Source of the DNA: Anaerobutyricum stercoris
Lineage (GTDB): Bacteria; Bacillota; Clostridia; Lachnospirales; Lachnospiraceae
Assembly (NCBI GenBank): GCA_019116455.1
Contig: DXBR01000013.1
Location: forward strand, 1-18,627
Direction: 5' to 3'
DNA length: 18,627 nt
Made by a program: the position numbers and the translations under genes
Notes under the pieces: model-generated
Seen by the model: only the letters and a program-made list of their open reading frames with translations
Told to the model about the DNA's origin: nothing
Databases searched by the model: none
Shown: one piece after another, positions 5,401-13,242 of the stretch
Layout of the letters: each line of letters starts with the position of its first letter
Numbering within the stretch: position 1 is the first letter of the stretch

Positions 5401-7533
5401 ATGAGAAAAGAAGAATATAATAAATCAGGAATGTGGAAAAGGAGAAGTCTGGCTGTTGCGATGAGCGTGCTGATGGCGGCAGGCGGAGTGCTGGGGAGTG
5501 TTTTCTCAGTACCTGTGGAAGCCGGGACAGCAGATGCGGCGCAGGAAAACCTGTCCGGCGATACGGATACGGCGGGAGACAGCGGGAGTAATGCTGTTGA
5601 CGCACAGGAGATTACGGACAGTAAGGAGATGGCAGAAATCATTTCCGATACCTGGGATGAAGATTATTTTGGAACAATGACTGTGGATACGGAAGCCGGG
5701 GAGGTAGAAATTGACGGGGAGACGGAAGAACTTCCGGAAACCGGCACAGATAAAGGAAAATCCAGAAAGAAAATATCCGGAGAATCGGAGGAGATACTGG
5801 AAGAATACATGGATACGCTTCCGGAGGATACGCTCTATGATGTGGAAGAGACCGACAGTGGCGAATATGAGATAACCGCTCCTTTCCAGACAAAGCGTCT
5901 GATTGTGGAGGCGTCCGGGCTGGAGGAAGACTACGGGGCAGAGGAAGTCTATTATAATACGGAGCTTGGCGAGACCATTCTCCAGTTTGATACAGAAGAG
6001 GAGACAAGAGACGCCTTTGAGGCTCTCTGTGAAAAATATGGCGAGGAAAACTGTTATCCGGATCAGGTTTATTATGTGGATGATATTCTGACGGACGATG
6101 CGTCTCTTGCCAGCAGCGGCAGCTATTCCTGGGGGACAGCCTATATGGGAATGCACACACTGAAGGATCAGGCAGAAGGAAAATACGGAGCGGTGACTGT
6201 AGCTATTCTGGATACAGGTATCGACAAGTCCAATTTTATGTTTCAGTCCAGAAATATTTCTTCCCAGAGCTATAATTTCATTGACAACAATAAAAATGTG
6301 ACGGACAATCATGGCCATGGCACTCACGTGGCTGGAATTATCGCGGACTCAACTCCGTCCAACGTCCGTTTTCTTATATTAAAGATATCAAACAGCAGCG
6401 GATATTCTTCTCTGCTGACCATTAAGACGGCTCTGCAGTATGCATTGAATCAAAATGTTTCCGTAGTTAATATGAGTCTTGGATTTGTGGCGGCGAACGC
6501 CATGTCGGTTACATATCTTGATTCGCTGATTAATAAGGCGTACCGCAGCGGTATTGCCATCTGTACGGCGGCAGGAAACAACGGCGTGGATGTGGCGTTT
6601 TGTTATCCTGCATGCAACAATAAGACGATCGCAGTGGCGGCCTTTGGCCCTAATGAGCATGCGGCCTCCTACTCAAACCATGGAAGCAGAATTGATTTTT
6701 CTGCGCCGGGAAGCGAGGTGGTAAGCGCCGCGGCAGGCGGAATGCTGATCGGAATGTCAGGAACCTCCATGGCAGCGCCGCATATTACCGCTGCAGTGAC
6801 TTATCTGAAAATGCTGCAGCCTGATCTTTCTGTGGAAGGCGTATATAATGAGCTGAAAGCGCGGTGCAAAGATCTGGGGACGACAGGAAAAGATGATTTT
6901 TTTGGATGGGGATGCCCTATTCTCACGAATCTGCTGAACACAGGAATTCTTGATAAGACTAATGTGGTGTCAGAGAAAAACAGCAGCGTGTCAACGCCGG
7001 TGCTTAAAAAAGCAAAAGGTGTGAGCAGCGGGATTAAAATTGTCTGGAAGAAAGTAAAAAAAGCAGATAAGTACGTAATTTACCGGAAAAAAGGAAATGG
7101 TTCTTTAAAGAAGGTAAAAGAGGTGTCTGGAAAGAAAAAGTCATGGACAGATAAAAATGTCACACAGGGGAAAAAATATACTTATGCTGTGAAGGCGGTA
7201 AAAAATAATAAGTCCAGCAGCAAGAGCAACAAAAAAACTGCAGTGTGGCTGAAGCGGCCGGGCAAGGTAAAGGCTCGCAGCAGGAAAGGCGGCAGACTCA
7301 TTGTTTCCTGGGCAAAGCAGTCCGGAGTTTCCCGCTACGAAATTCGTTATTCCAGAACGAAAAATATGAAAAATGCCGTGACAGTGACCGCGTCAGGCAA
7401 AGCCGCGCGAAAAGTAATACGCGGCCTGAAGAAGAAAAAGATATATTACTGCAAAGTCTGCGCTGTAAAAAAGGCGGGGGGAACCCAGTATCGCTCCGCT
7501 TGGTCGGCAGTGAAGAAGATCAGATTGAAGTAG
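5401..7533 (+). CDS. Secreted subtilisin-like serine protease (S8) with C-terminal fibronectin III-like domains
   Basis: A 710-residue exported pre-pro-protease. Residues 1-41 form a signal peptide (basic WKRR, hydrophobic core, likely cut after VEA). Residues 42 to about 235 form an unusually acidic propeptide. The S8 catalytic domain follows, with the triad in subtilisin order: Asp271 in AILDTGID, His306 in GHGTHVAGI and Ser456 in GTSMAAPH. The oxyanion-hole Asn is Asn393 in AAGNNG. From about residue 525 to the end there are two Lys/Arg-rich fibronectin III-like modules, the second ending like the protein at 1-303. No LPXTG or membrane anchor is seen, so the basic tail may hold the enzyme on the cell wall by charge. 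The start has AAAGGGG seven bases upstream. The stop lies only 9 bases before the next gene. All residues needed for activity are present; substrate unknown. Confidence 0.9.
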   Translation: MRKEEYNKSGMWKRRSLAVAMSVLMAAGGVLGSVFSVPVEAGTADAAQENLSGDTDTAGDSGSNAVDAQEITDSKEMAEIISDTWDEDYFGTMTVDTEAGEVEIDGETEELPETGTDKGKSRKKISGESEEILEEYMDTLPEDTLYDVEETDSGEYEITAPFQTKRLIVEASGLEEDYGAEEVYYNTELGETILQFDTEEETRDAFEALCEKYGEENCYPDQVYYVDDILTDDASLASSGSYSWGTAYMGMHTLKDQAEGKYGAVTVAILDTGIDKSNFMFQSRNISSQSYNFIDNNKNVTDNHGHGTHVAGIIADSTPSNVRFLILKISNSSGYSSLLTIKTALQYALNQNVSVVNMSLGFVAANAMSVTYLDSLINKAYRSGIAICTAAGNNGVDVAFCYPACNNKTIAVAAFGPNEHAASYSNHGSRIDFSAPGSEVVSAAAGGMLIGMSGTSMAAPHITAAVTYLKMLQPDLSVEGVYNELKARCKDLGTTGKDDFFGWGCPILTNLLNTGILDKTNVVSEKNSSVSTPVLKKAKGVSSGIKIVWKKVKKADKYVIYRKKGNGSLKKVKEVSGKKKSWTDKNVTQGKKYTYAVKAVKNNKSSSKSNKKTAVWLKRPGKVKARSRKGGRLIVSWAKQSGVSRYEIRYSRTKNMKNAVTVTASGKAARKVIRGLKKKKIYYCKVCAVKKAGGTQYRSAWSAVKKIRLK

Positions 7534-7542
7534 GCGGATCGC

Positions 7543-10500
7543 GTGAAGGTTGAGATAAATAACAGGCGGGTATGTGAAGTGAGAGAGACAAATAATATAA
7601 TAGAAGAAGGAACAGAGGAAAGCAAACTGCCGGTTTTGCGTATTTCCGTGACGAATCTGGAAATTACCGTGGAAGAAGGCAAAGTATACCATAGTTCTTT
7701 TATAGTTGAAAGTGAAAATAAAATACCGGTAAAAGGAATTGTTCGTTCCACCAACGATAAAATAGGTCTGGAAAAGACAGAGTTTGATGGAATACGGACA
7801 GAGATTCCTTATTATTTTAAAGGAAAACTGGCAACGTCAGGCAACGAGTTTGAGGGAGATTTCCTTCTGATTACCAACGGAGGCGAATATAATATCCCTT
7901 ATCGTGTGGTTGTGACGCCTGTCATGGCCGACACCTCCATCGGGCGCATCTGCCGGATGGAAGACTTTGTGCGGCTATATCATGAGAATAGGCAGGAAGC
8001 CATGGAGCTGTTCTTCCTCCCGAATTTTTCCACCATATTTCTGAAGGATCTGCCGGAGCAGGACGCCATGTACCACAGTCTTATGAAGAGCCGGTCCAGA
8101 AATATGATCGTGGAGGAATTCCTGACGGCGGCAGGATGGAAAGAACCTGCCGCCCTTGCCATAGAGAAAAAGCAGGTTGTTCTCGATGCGGGAAAAGATA
8201 AGGAGACGATCTGCATCACTCTGACCGCAGATGGTTATACGGAAGGAACCATCACTGCGGAAAAAGGGCAGGTTCAGATTTCTGTACTTAAGTTTACCAG
8301 CGCGGATTTTGAAGAAGGCAGGCTGGAACTCACTGTGGAGAAAAATCACAGTTATGCCATGGGAAGCGATGTGATCCGGATTCGTACCGTTCGTCAGGAG
8401 TTTGAGATACCTGTGGAATGGTGGGGAACCCTTCCGACGGTGTCCAGGGAGAGAGAAGTCAGAAGCCGCATCAAAAGACAGAAGGCGGAATTGATGCATA
8501 ATTATCTGTTTTTCCGTACAGGAAGCATCGGATTTGAAGATTTTGCGGAGGAATCAGAACATGTGCTGGATGAGCTGATCCATCTGACAAAAGGCGTACA
8601 GTGGCAGATGTATCGCATACATCTTCTGATCATGGAAGAACATCCGGAGGAAGCGGAGGAATTGCTTCAGAAGATAGAAGAAGAGCAGCGGGAAGGGGAG
8701 ACGGAGCCGCTGCTTGAAAATTATCTGCTGTACCTGAAGGCGATGCTTTACCGGACGCCGGAGACCATATCGGCGGCTGTCATATCTATCCGGGATTTTT
8801 ACGAGGTGTCTGCATACAAAGCAGAGGCGTTGTGGATGCTGATTTATCTGGACAGAGAATATGTTTATAATAAGCGTCTGCAGTATGATACTATCCGCCA
8901 GCTTTTTCAGGAAGGGAAAAACAGCAGTCTTTTATTCTTTGAGGCATGCGAGATTCTCAATGAAAATCCAAACTTTATGGAAGAGCTTGGCAGTTTTGAG
9001 GTCAGTATTTTCCGGTGGGGCGTCCGTTATGGGTATATTTCCATGGCCTTGGCTTACCAGTTCGCAAGGCTGGCGCTGAGGATGAAATATTACAGCAGCG
9101 CGATATTCTTTATTGCCAAAAAGTTATATGAGATAGAGCCTGACGAGCGGTTTTTACAGGTCATCTGTTCTCTGCTCATCAAGGGAAACCGCAGCGGCAG
9201 GGAATATCATGAGTATTTTAGAAAAGCGGTGGGCGCTAATCTGAAAATCATCGGACTCAATGAATTTTTTATCCGAAGCATGGATTTTAACAGCTTTGAG
9301 ATCATTCCGCATCGGGTGCTCATTTATTTTACTTACAGCAACAGTCTGGATTCCACGGAGAAGGCATACCTTTATTCAAATGTACTGGAGAATAAGGATG
9401 CCTGTGATGAGGTGTTCGGCGCTTATTATTCCAAAATGATCCCCTTTGTGGAGGAGCAGCTTCTGAAAGGCCGGATGAATGAGCATCTGGCTTACCTGTA
9501 TCATTATTTTCAGAAAGAGATTCTGGAGAAGCCGGCAAATACCAAAGCGGTCTGCGATATATTATTTTACAGGAAGATTATATGCAGCAACAGGAATATG
9601 ATCGGCGTTTATGTTTCCCGTCCGGAGACCGGAGAGGAATTCTATTATCCGTTGTCCGGAGGATTCTGCTATGCGGAGATTCCTACCCGCCGGGCACAGC
9701 TGTATTTTGTGGACAGCAATGAACAGAGATATGTGTCGGGAATTTCTTACAGGGAGGAACCGTTTCTGTCTCCGGAACAGTTCCCGAAGGAATGGATTCA
9801 GAAAAACATGGCTAACAAAAGAATCCTTCTGTCTCTGTCTGATAAAATAGGAGGAGATCTGAAAGCGGAAGATATGCCGATTCTGCAGAAAATAGCTTTT
9901 CATGAGGATTATCAGTCGTGGATCCGGCGCCAGGCAGCTGAGGAAATGCTGCTGTATTATCAGAAGCATCAGGAAAAAGAGGCGCTGGCAAAATGGCTGG
10001 ACAGAATTGATTATTCCAATGTGACAGCCGGTTTTCGCAAGACTTTGATGGATTATTATATGGAAGTCGGAATGATAGAAAATGCCTTTTTCGGCATTGA
10101 ACTATATGGCTGCAATATTATGGGCGCAGTGAAGCGTCTGCGTCTGGCGTCTTTCGGCGTCGCTCACAGCGAAGGGAAAATGGATGAGACTACGCTGTAT
10201 CTTGCCTATTCAGCCTTTGTGAGCAAAAAATATAACAGGGATACGCTGTCGTATCTTATGACACATTTTGAAGGCGAGCTGGAAGATCTTCTTCTTATCT
10301 GGGAACGGAGCCGGAAGTTTGCTCTGGAGACAACAGCCCTGGAACAGCGGATGCTGCGTCAGAGCATGTTTACCGGGAATGACGCCGACGGCCTCTTTTC
10401 TGTCTTTGAGGTGTATTACGATCAGAATGAAGGAGATCAGGTGACGGAGAGTTACCTGCAGTATGCTTCAGAGCGGGAACGGCGCGGTATTCTTGAACTG

Positions 10501-11079
10501 CCGGAATCGATTCATGGAATCATTGGCCGTGAGATTCTCGCAGGAAGAATCCGTGACCGTCAGACTATGATACATTTTCTCTATTATTTTGCGCCGAGGG
10601 AAGTGTGGATGGAGAAAATTAAGGACGCGGCAGTATTCATTATAGGAAAGTTCCTGAAGGAAGAATATTACCTGCCGGTTTTCTACGCCTACCGGCAGTG
10701 GATCGCTCTTCCGGTGGAATATCTGGAGAGGACTTTTCTGACCTATTACGGAAACCGCGGGAGCAATGTGGTGCTGTATTATCAGGTGGAAGGAGAAGAT
10801 GTACTCGTTCGAAAGAGACATCTTCAGGAAATATTGCCGGGAATGTATGTCTGTACCATGTTCTTCTATCAAAATGATCATGTCAATTACCGCCTGGAAG
10901 ACGGCGGCGAGGTGGTCAGCGACGAGACGGTCATCCGTTTCGATACCTTTGAGTCAGAGGGGGACGAGAGCCGCTTTTTTGCTCTCAATGATCTGAGCGC
11001 GGAGAGCTGCGCTCCGGAAGAGCTTGCACAATATCTGATAAAGACGTATTTTACAGATTATATGATGAAAGTATTATAA
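7543..11079 (+). CDS. DUF5717-type giant cytoplasmic protein (Ig-like N-terminus, alpha-repeat body)
   Basis: A 1178-residue protein that I recognise as the Lachnospiraceae DUF5717 type; its role is unknown. No signal peptide or membrane segment is visible. Residues about 28-125 and 205-300 look like two Ig-like beta domains (for example TNLEITVEEGKVYHSSF, and strands ending in FEIPVEWW). From about 303 it becomes mostly helical with solenoid-like repeats. A beta module interrupts at about 685-745, and a second comparable one lies near 1080-1140 (GSNVVLYYQVEGED onward). Two GTG starts compete: 7543, with AGGCGG five bases upstream, and 7579, with AGGCGGG eight bases upstream; the shorter product would lose 12 residues. 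It follows the protease stop by 9 bases and precedes the Hsp70-like gene by 22, so these genes are probably cotranscribed. A scaffold role is inferred. Confidence 0.8.
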   Translation: MKVEINNRRVCEVRETNNIIEEGTEESKLPVLRISVTNLEITVEEGKVYHSSFIVESENKIPVKGIVRSTNDKIGLEKTEFDGIRTEIPYYFKGKLATSGNEFEGDFLLITNGGEYNIPYRVVVTPVMADTSIGRICRMEDFVRLYHENRQEAMELFFLPNFSTIFLKDLPEQDAMYHSLMKSRSRNMIVEEFLTAAGWKEPAALAIEKKQVVLDAGKDKETICITLTADGYTEGTITAEKGQVQISVLKFTSADFEEGRLELTVEKNHSYAMGSDVIRIRTVRQEFEIPVEWWGTLPTVSREREVRSRIKRQKAELMHNYLFFRTGSIGFEDFAEESEHVLDELIHLTKGVQWQMYRIHLLIMEEHPEEAEELLQKIEEEQREGETEPLLENYLLYLKAMLYRTPETISAAVISIRDFYEVSAYKAEALWMLIYLDREYVYNKRLQYDTIRQLFQEGKNSSLLFFEACEILNENPNFMEELGSFEVSIFRWGVRYGYISMALAYQFARLALRMKYYSSAIFFIAKKLYEIEPDERFLQVICSLLIKGNRSGREYHEYFRKAVGANLKIIGLNEFFIRSMDFNSFEIIPHRVLIYFTYSNSLDSTEKAYLYSNVLENKDACDEVFGAYYSKMIPFVEEQLLKGRMNEHLAYLYHYFQKEILEKPANTKAVCDILFYRKIICSNRNMIGVYVSRPETGEEFYYPLSGGFCYAEIPTRRAQLYFVDSNEQRYVSGISYREEPFLSPEQFPKEWIQKNMANKRILLSLSDKIGGDLKAEDMPILQKIAFHEDYQSWIRRQAAEEMLLYYQKHQEKEALAKWLDRIDYSNVTAGFRKTLMDYYMEVGMIENAFFGIELYGCNIMGAVKRLRLASFGVAHSEGKMDETTLYLAYSAFVSKKYNRDTLSYLMTHFEGELEDLLLIWERSRKFALETTALEQRMLRQSMFTGNDADGLFSVFEVYYDQNEGDQVTESYLQYASERERRGILELPESIHGIIGREILAGRIRDRQTMIHFLYYFAPREVWMEKIKDAAVFIIGKFLKEEYYLPVFYAYRQWIALPVEYLERTFLTYYGNRGSNVVLYYQVEGEDVLVRKRHLQEILPGMYVCTMFFYQNDHVNYRLEDGGEVVSDETVIRFDTFESEGDESRFFALNDLSAESCAPEELAQYLIKTYFTDYMMKVL

Positions 11080-11082
11080 CAT

Positions 11083-11099
11083 CGCCTTCGCAGGAGGCG
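11083..11099 (+). promoter_or_regulatory. Hairpin overlapping the ribosome binding site of the Hsp70-like gene
   Basis: CGCCT (11083-11087) can pair with AGGCG (11095-11099), covering part of the AGGAGG ribosome site at 11092-11097. The spacing from that site to the ATG at 11102 is only four bases. Translation of this gene may therefore depend on ribosomes arriving from the upstream gene, whose stop is at 11077-11079. Confidence 0.35.
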
Positions 11100-11101
11100 G
11101 A

Positions 11102-12217
11102 ATGGAGTATGTTATGGGAGAACTTGAAACAAGAAAATTTGCCGGGATCGATCTGGGGAAATATGCGGTACAGCTGAGTGTCTATGATGAAGCGGCGGCG
11201 GAAACCACCGAGGAAAGTTTCCCTCTGCCGGAAAAGGAGCAGGAGGATTACATTGCCAGCGGACTTTTTTATATCCGGCGTTATATGGAGGCTAATCACA
11301 TAAATTGGGAAATGTACCATGGCGTTTACTTTACCATGGAAGACACCTCGCGACAGTGTCGGAAACATCTGGAAGAACTGTTGGACGAAGATTTTAAGAA
11401 AAGACATTCTGTGAATGTGATCACTCATTTCCGTTCTTTTGTGGAATATGTATTTCATCAGGAGCGGGCGGTATGGGACAGAAACACTCTTCTTCTTGAT
11501 TACTCAGAAAATGTACTCCGTTACATTTTGGTGGAGCAGATTCGTCCTTCCAGACAGAAAGCTTATCGGGCGGTGTTGAAGGAGATGAATCTGGAGGAAC
11601 AGGGCATCCACGAGGATGACGAGAACCGGGATTATCATTTCAGCAGACTGATGAAACAGTTTCTGGTGAAGAATCCGGCACATATAATTTTTCTCACAGG
11701 AAGAGGATTTGAAGGCAATTGGATGAAGAAAACACTGACATATCTGTGTGCCGGAAGAAGAGTCTTCATGGGACAGAATCTGTACGCCAACGGGGCATGC
11801 CTGCTGGGGCTTGGCCCGGTACAGCTGATGGAGGACGGCATGCTGCTGATGCAGGGACCGGACATGGTATATCACACCATCGGCATCCTCACGCAGGAGT
11901 CGGGAAAGGCAAAATATGTGCCGATCACGTCCATCGGCCGGGAGTGGTATAATACCGTCGGAACTGTCGATATTATTCTGGATAAAAGCCAGAAGGTGGA
12001 ATTCTTCTATCATAATACGAAAGAAAATGAGATGGAAAGCGCCGCCTGCGAGATCAGGGATCTCCCGGCGCGGCCGCCAAAAACAACCAGAATCCGCATT
12101 GAGGTACAGTTTACCGCACAGACAGAAGGCGTGATTCTGTTGAAAGACATGGGATTTGGTTCCATGTTTCCCGGTACGGGAAAGGTAACGGTTTTTCCAT
12201 TTAAGCTGATATCGTGA
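11102..12217 (+). CDS. Compact Hsp70/actin-like protein (DUF5716 type) with a substrate-binding-like beta domain
   Basis: A 371-residue protein without signal peptide. Residues 13-28 (FAGIDLGKYAVQLSVY) match the phosphate-1 motif of the actin/Hsp70 superfamily. LLLDYSENVLRYILVE (130-145) occupies the phosphate-2 place but lacks its glycines. IIFLTGRGFEGNW (195-207) and NLYANGACLLGL (226-237) resemble the adenosine motif. Residues about 255-365 resemble Hsp70 SBD-beta: GILTQESGKAKYVPITS (261-277), then a proline-rich DLPARPP and IRIEVQFTAQTEGVILL (331-347). The chain ends there, so there is no helical lid and no EEVD tail. The nucleotide domain, about 240 residues, is much shorter than the 380 of Hsp70. 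I believe databases call it DUF5716. ATP binding is plausible; hydrolysis is uncertain. The ATG at 11102 follows AGGAGG by four bases; ATG 11114 would be too far away. Confidence 0.75.
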   Translation: MEYVMGELETRKFAGIDLGKYAVQLSVYDEAAAETTEESFPLPEKEQEDYIASGLFYIRRYMEANHINWEMYHGVYFTMEDTSRQCRKHLEELLDEDFKKRHSVNVITHFRSFVEYVFHQERAVWDRNTLLLDYSENVLRYILVEQIRPSRQKAYRAVLKEMNLEEQGIHEDDENRDYHFSRLMKQFLVKNPAHIIFLTGRGFEGNWMKKTLTYLCAGRRVFMGQNLYANGACLLGLGPVQLMEDGMLLMQGPDMVYHTIGILTQESGKAKYVPITSIGREWYNTVGTVDIILDKSQKVEFFYHNTKENEMESAACEIRDLPARPPKTTRIRIEVQFTAQTEGVILLKDMGFGSMFPGTGKVTVFPFKLIS

Positions 12218-12232
12218 TAAGGAGGAGACTAT

Positions 12233-13105
12233 ATGCGGGAATCGATTATCTGTGTCGGACGGACTGGAAAAGAGCCTTATCGTTTTCCGGAGACGGGCGT
12301 ACAGATTTTTTCCTATGAAGAACTGTGTTATTATCTGAGCGGACACATGCTGCTCTACTTATATACGCTGCCGGAGGAGGAGCTTTTGCTTTACATCCGT
12401 GATGAGCTGGGCCTTGAGAAGCTGTACCGGCAGCTTTTGAAATTAACAGATCCTGGAAGAGACCAGATGAAATATTTTGCTGCGCTTTTCCGGGAGGGAA
12501 ATTATTTTTCTGAGGAGGAAATACGCGAGATCCTGGATGAGTACAGGGATTTAAAAAATACGCCGTATCCTGTACAGTGCAAATGGACGGGCGATATGCT
12601 TCTTGAAGCGGGACGGGCGTCCATGGCCATCCATTATTATAAAGAGGCATTGAAACCGGAAACTATGGGAAAGATGGATACCGGTGCCGCCTATCACAAC
12701 ATGGCGGTGGCGAAATCACGGCTGTTTCGTCTGGAGGACGCTAAGATTGATTTTGTGAAGGCGTACCAGTATGCGGGTGATGAAGAGTCTCTTTTTTACT
12801 ATTATGCGCTTATCGTATTTACGGAAAATATGGAAAAAGCAAAAGAAGAGATGGAATCTTTTAAGATATCGGAGTTGTCGCAGGAATCTTTTGAGAACCG
12901 TTTTGCAGCTATTGCCGAGGCTTATCATTGCAGCAGTCTGGCTGAAAAACAGAAAAAAATCGAATATTTGCTGCAGAGGGAAAAAACTGAGGAAGCAGAG
13001 AATATTTATGAAAGATTTGTGCGGGAGCTGCAAAAAGACTTCCGCCCTGAGATGGAGATGGAAGATGATTTGCTGACTGCAGGGCTTCCTGTGCGGAAAG
13101 AATAG
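12233..13105 (+). CDS. TPR-repeat protein partner of the Hsp70-like gene
   Basis: A 290-residue soluble protein of unknown function. Residues 1-100 form a strand-then-helix N-terminal part (FSYEELCYYL, PEEELLLYIRDELGL) without a recognised family. Tetratricopeptide-like helical pairs follow at about 114-141 (GDMLLEAGRASMAIHYYKEAL), 150-183 (AAYHNMAVAKSRLFRLEDA and onward) and 185-208. The last 80 residues are charged and helical. TPRs bind other proteins, so this is likely the adaptor of the complex formed by the two upstream genes. The ATG at 12233 has AGGAGG seven bases upstream and follows the Hsp70-like stop by only 15 bases. It is the last gene before valS, which has its own promoter. 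Confidence 0.75.
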   Translation: MRESIICVGRTGKEPYRFPETGVQIFSYEELCYYLSGHMLLYLYTLPEEELLLYIRDELGLEKLYRQLLKLTDPGRDQMKYFAALFREGNYFSEEEIREILDEYRDLKNTPYPVQCKWTGDMLLEAGRASMAIHYYKEALKPETMGKMDTGAAYHNMAVAKSRLFRLEDAKIDFVKAYQYAGDEESLFYYYALIVFTENMEKAKEEMESFKISELSQESFENRFAAIAEAYHCSSLAEKQKKIEYLLQREKTEEAENIYERFVRELQKDFRPEMEMEDDLLTAGLPVRKE

Positions 13106-13118
13106 GTAAAAAGATACA

Positions 13119-13145
13119 CACAAGGCTGAAAACTTGTGGTATAAT
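13119..13145 (+). promoter_or_regulatory. valS extended -10 promoter with an overlapping dyad
   Basis: A perfect TATAAT (13140-13145) with TG one base upstream (13137-13138) forms an extended -10. No good -35 is found 16-18 bases upstream, as is common for extended -10 promoters. An inverted repeat, CACAAG (13119-13124) with CTTGTG (13133-13138), fills the spacer and abuts the -10, so it could be an operator. It could equally be a hairpin ending the upstream operon, though it lacks a T-run. Confidence 0.6.
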
Positions 13146-13149
13146 AATT

Positions 13150-13186
13150 GCGCTTGTGCGCGACTAAAAGCGATTGCATCGCTTTT
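13150..13186 (+). promoter_or_regulatory. Two consecutive hairpins at the start of the valS leader
   Basis: GCGC-TTGT-GCGC (13150-13161) is followed by a 9-bp perfect stem AAAAGCGAT/ATCGCTTTT (13166-13174 with 13178-13186) with a 3-base loop. The start of transcription predicted from the -10 falls at the first hairpin. The second hairpin is followed after 12 bases by a short T-run (13199-13203), leaving room for an attenuator. No T-box elements are visible: there is no TGGNACCGCG core and the leader is only about 90 bases. Confidence 0.45.
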
Positions 13187-13242
13187 GATTGCGGAGCATT
13201 TTTATAACATGACAATTTAGTATTCCAGGAGGACATAGATTT

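Noticed and set aside
5506..6327. Long open frame on the minus strand opposite the protease (273 codons)
   Set aside because: It lies fully inside the protease gene, which has signal peptide and catalytic motifs. The antisense product shows no recognisable domain and is Cys/Ile/Arg-rich as expected of a shadow frame.
13106..13242. T-box riboswitch upstream of valS
   Set aside because: The region is too short and lacks the TGGNACCGCG core and the antiterminator layout.
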